Shown here in pieces: positions 33,901 to 34,847 of a stretch of 34,847 bases of DNA. Numbering within the stretch: the stretch's first letter is position 1; each line of letters starts with the position of its first letter. This stretch comes from Candidatus Omnitrophota bacterium (GTDB lineage Bacteria > Omnitrophota > Gorgyraeia > Gygaellales > Profunditerraquicolaceae). The DNA lies in assembly GCA_026387405.1 (NCBI GenBank), contig JAPLLV010000068.1, positions 1-34,847 on the forward strand. Reading direction: 5' to 3'. The notes beneath the pieces were generated by a model, which had not been told where the DNA came from, searched no databases, and saw only the letters and a program-made list of their open reading frames with translations. Both the position numbers and the translations under genes were made by a program.

Positions 33901-34624
33901 TTTTATCATATACCATCGGATCATTTTCAAATGAAAAGGAAACTGCCTTCTCTAAACCCTGTAGATTGCTTGTCGGTTTGGGAGACACTTTAACATAATT
34001 GCCGGCAGCAGAGATTTCAAAATTCGCATCAAACCCTCCGATGCTTGCAAACCGCCTGTCTAGATAGGCCTTAATAGAAACCCGCAGAAGTGGATCGTCC
34101 CCTATGGCAGTACCAGGGGCCTTCTTGGAAAGGTTACCCAGCATACAAGAAAGATAAGCATACCAAGGATCATTGGTATTGCAGACGTTTTGCGTGTTAA
34201 GCTCTGTCAGATCGGCCAATACCGCGCTGCCCTGGTTTACCCCGCCCCGGTTAATCTGTATTGATATGACATCTTTGGTATTGGTGATATTTATAGCAGC
34301 GGAACTATCCAGGATAACAACCTTGCCGTTAAGGATGATAAATTTCTTGCCTGCCAGCCTGTCCATTGTTGTCTTTAAGGCAGAAATCTGCGTTGTGGTA
34401 AGATTGCCGCTTTTAACGTCCGCTTGATTAATATTTGGGCTTGAGAATTTGATCAGGGCGCAGACTGCAATATCAGCGGTTGTATTGACTTGTGCGGCGC
34501 ACTGAGGGCAAGAACTCTGGCTTATGGCAGGGCTTTGTTGAGAATCCTGGGCAGCGGGGGATTGTACAAACGATACATTTAAGATTATAAAAGCCGAAAC
34601 CAAAACAATGACAAGACGCTTCAT
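30941..34624 (-). CDS. Large secreted protein with four C-terminal InlB B-repeat-type (Listeria-Bacteroides) modules
   Basis: Signal peptide MKRLVIVLVSAFIILNVSF; repeats such as YTLSVTTNGNGSVSKSPSQTGYAYNTAVVLKALPNTGSKFVSWSGSLSSTSNPVTVIANSNKVITANYA. Confidence 0.88.
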   Translation of the reverse strand: MKRLVIVLVSAFIILNVSFVQSPAAQDSQQSPAISQSSCPQCAAQVNTTADIAVCALIKFSSPNINQADVKSGNLTTTQISALKTTMDRLAGKKFIILNGKVVILDSSAAINITNTKDVISIQINRGGVNQGSAVLADLTELNTQNVCNTNDPWYAYLSCMLGNLSKKAPGTAIGDDPLLRVSIKAYLDRRFASIGGFDANFEISAAGNYVKVSPKPTSNLQGLEKAVSFSFENDPMVYDKRTNLQFFQSFLTDTSNPDLFFVVSDNTLDSMSVYDINDIIMQVQAPVVASKAKVTSLSLSLPEPGCYTGQSGSVIPCNNQIDWIDGIRAVLSRYVAPIKSEVMQLAKLGYKINSIEGKSYPKDGVAFLKAIVKNTRGQVLLLNFHGEEGGFIFPIGCVEKADAGPGGRFERGLANDPDFISLFKDGHNPFPTAGTDQPWQSGLGWFEGNSYICTEVLVSPKLLPAPIYLAWGVRINDLKIPQKAIESGIPCFGQASVRLENARAIYLGQPELPNQIFKSLWDMKLFCSYMLGYGPQVKGSEPAACKNHYDKYPLDFAGPNPNVSNIMGFGGPTCTTISQVLMSRNWADVKSTNLSGQQVFADIPSIMESKLQISDAHLFPYITSLDLQRGGMDSQVNFSDGIGILPTIDFKIKGKNAIKTGPTRSSSSGSLFTFSLIPEVEVVDQEEYDKYYNVHKDGDIPKSILTIKDAQAEVNGIKMIGNPLAIHTSEDKAYKQAYFSYNKYFWYYNARAYNSDIHSFKANVPYKLHPYVEGVYVDGSQGFSIQLSMGAPGAELPNSSVAVNAGNLVSVDCSACGNTVFSEFPRLLNGSITFELNRSPAKDGGDGLYLYPGTLPDNWKNQKVIVKVDGVSSPWNNFPLLGNRPKEGNKWLQDMNGNGIPDWKEGNSDQFPQQAGPFEVWIPCVPQPPDTYTLSVTTNGNGSVSKSLNQQRYAYNTAVTLSAKPDKNSYFLRWMNGATVVSTANPYRVGMTQNKSLTAEFAKGGTVTVTSPYGSVSKTPNQSLYAPNTAVALRAAPNAGYCFVSWSGSLSSTSNPVTVIANGDKAITANYAPIVYTLSVTTNGNGSVSKSPSQTGYAYNTAVVLKALPNTGSKFVSWSGSLSSTSNPVTVIANSNKVITANYALQTYTLVASAQVGGSLSAIADNQAVPSGRSLAYGTVVTLSAASKAGYVFTGWSGSLTGTANPVKITMNSNKTVTATFTKKRF

Positions 34625-34729
34625 GCGCTTTCACTCGTTTGTATAATATCAAAATGTATCAAATAACGGGTAATTTTATATATTGTAACACCTGAATAAC
34701 AAAAGAAAAGTAGAATTATCCATTATTAA

Positions 34730-34845
34730 CTAAAAACCCTCTAGCCTGTACCCCATAAAAGTAATTACGGGGCTTAATTTTACGGCCAGCTCTTCAATAC
34801 TTATACCCTGGGCCGCCTTTACCTTGGTTATTTTGGCAGTCATAG
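34730..34845 (-). CDS. Small ORF or C-terminal fragment running to the window edge
   Basis: Minus strand MTAKITKVKAAQGISIEELAVKLSPVITFMGYRLEGF then TAG; the frame stays open toward the edge. Confidence 0.4.
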   Translation of the reverse strand, partial: MTAKITKVKAAQGISIEELAVKLSPVITFMGYRLEGF

Positions 34846-34847
34846 TA

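Overview
The window reads as a Gram-negative-type bacterial chromosome segment. It resembles Candidatus Omnitrophota/OP3-like metagenome genomes, but that lineage is an inference from gene content and repeat style. Nearly all genes are on the minus strand. Core blocks, in transcription order: (i) outer-membrane/lipid A genes bamA - ompH/skp - lpxD - lpxC/fabZ fusion - lpxA - lpxI; (ii) ispE - spoVG - tRNA-Gln - glmU - prs - rplY/ctc - pth - rpsF - small membrane protein - ssb - rpsR - rplI - dnaB - pseudopilin, a gene order resembling the Bacillus ispE/spoVG/glmU/prs/ctc/pth region; (iii) a gamma-delta-alpha-beta pyruvate:ferredoxin oxidoreductase operon followed by ferritin-like and ferredoxin genes; (iv) hisG, a split transketolase, and a 1227-aa secreted protein with C-terminal InlB-type repeats. 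There is a tRNA-Arg(UCG) and a tRNA-Gln(UUG). The most interesting content is non-coding: (a) a probable c-di-GMP-I (GEMM-I) riboswitch with promoter and two terminator hairpins upstream of an unknown exported protein; (b) an unassigned three-way-junction leader directly behind a near-consensus sigma70 promoter, upstream of a CBM48/AMPK-beta gene; (c) three inverted-repeat elements whose 3' arm contains or abuts the start codon of pth, porA and porC, one holding a G10 tract whose exact length decides whether a small ORF reaches an overlapping porA start; (d) four intergenic arrays of degenerate 7-bp units, three with inverted arms, each with a different consensus; (e) nested palindromic elements, one of them inserted in frame inside ispE.
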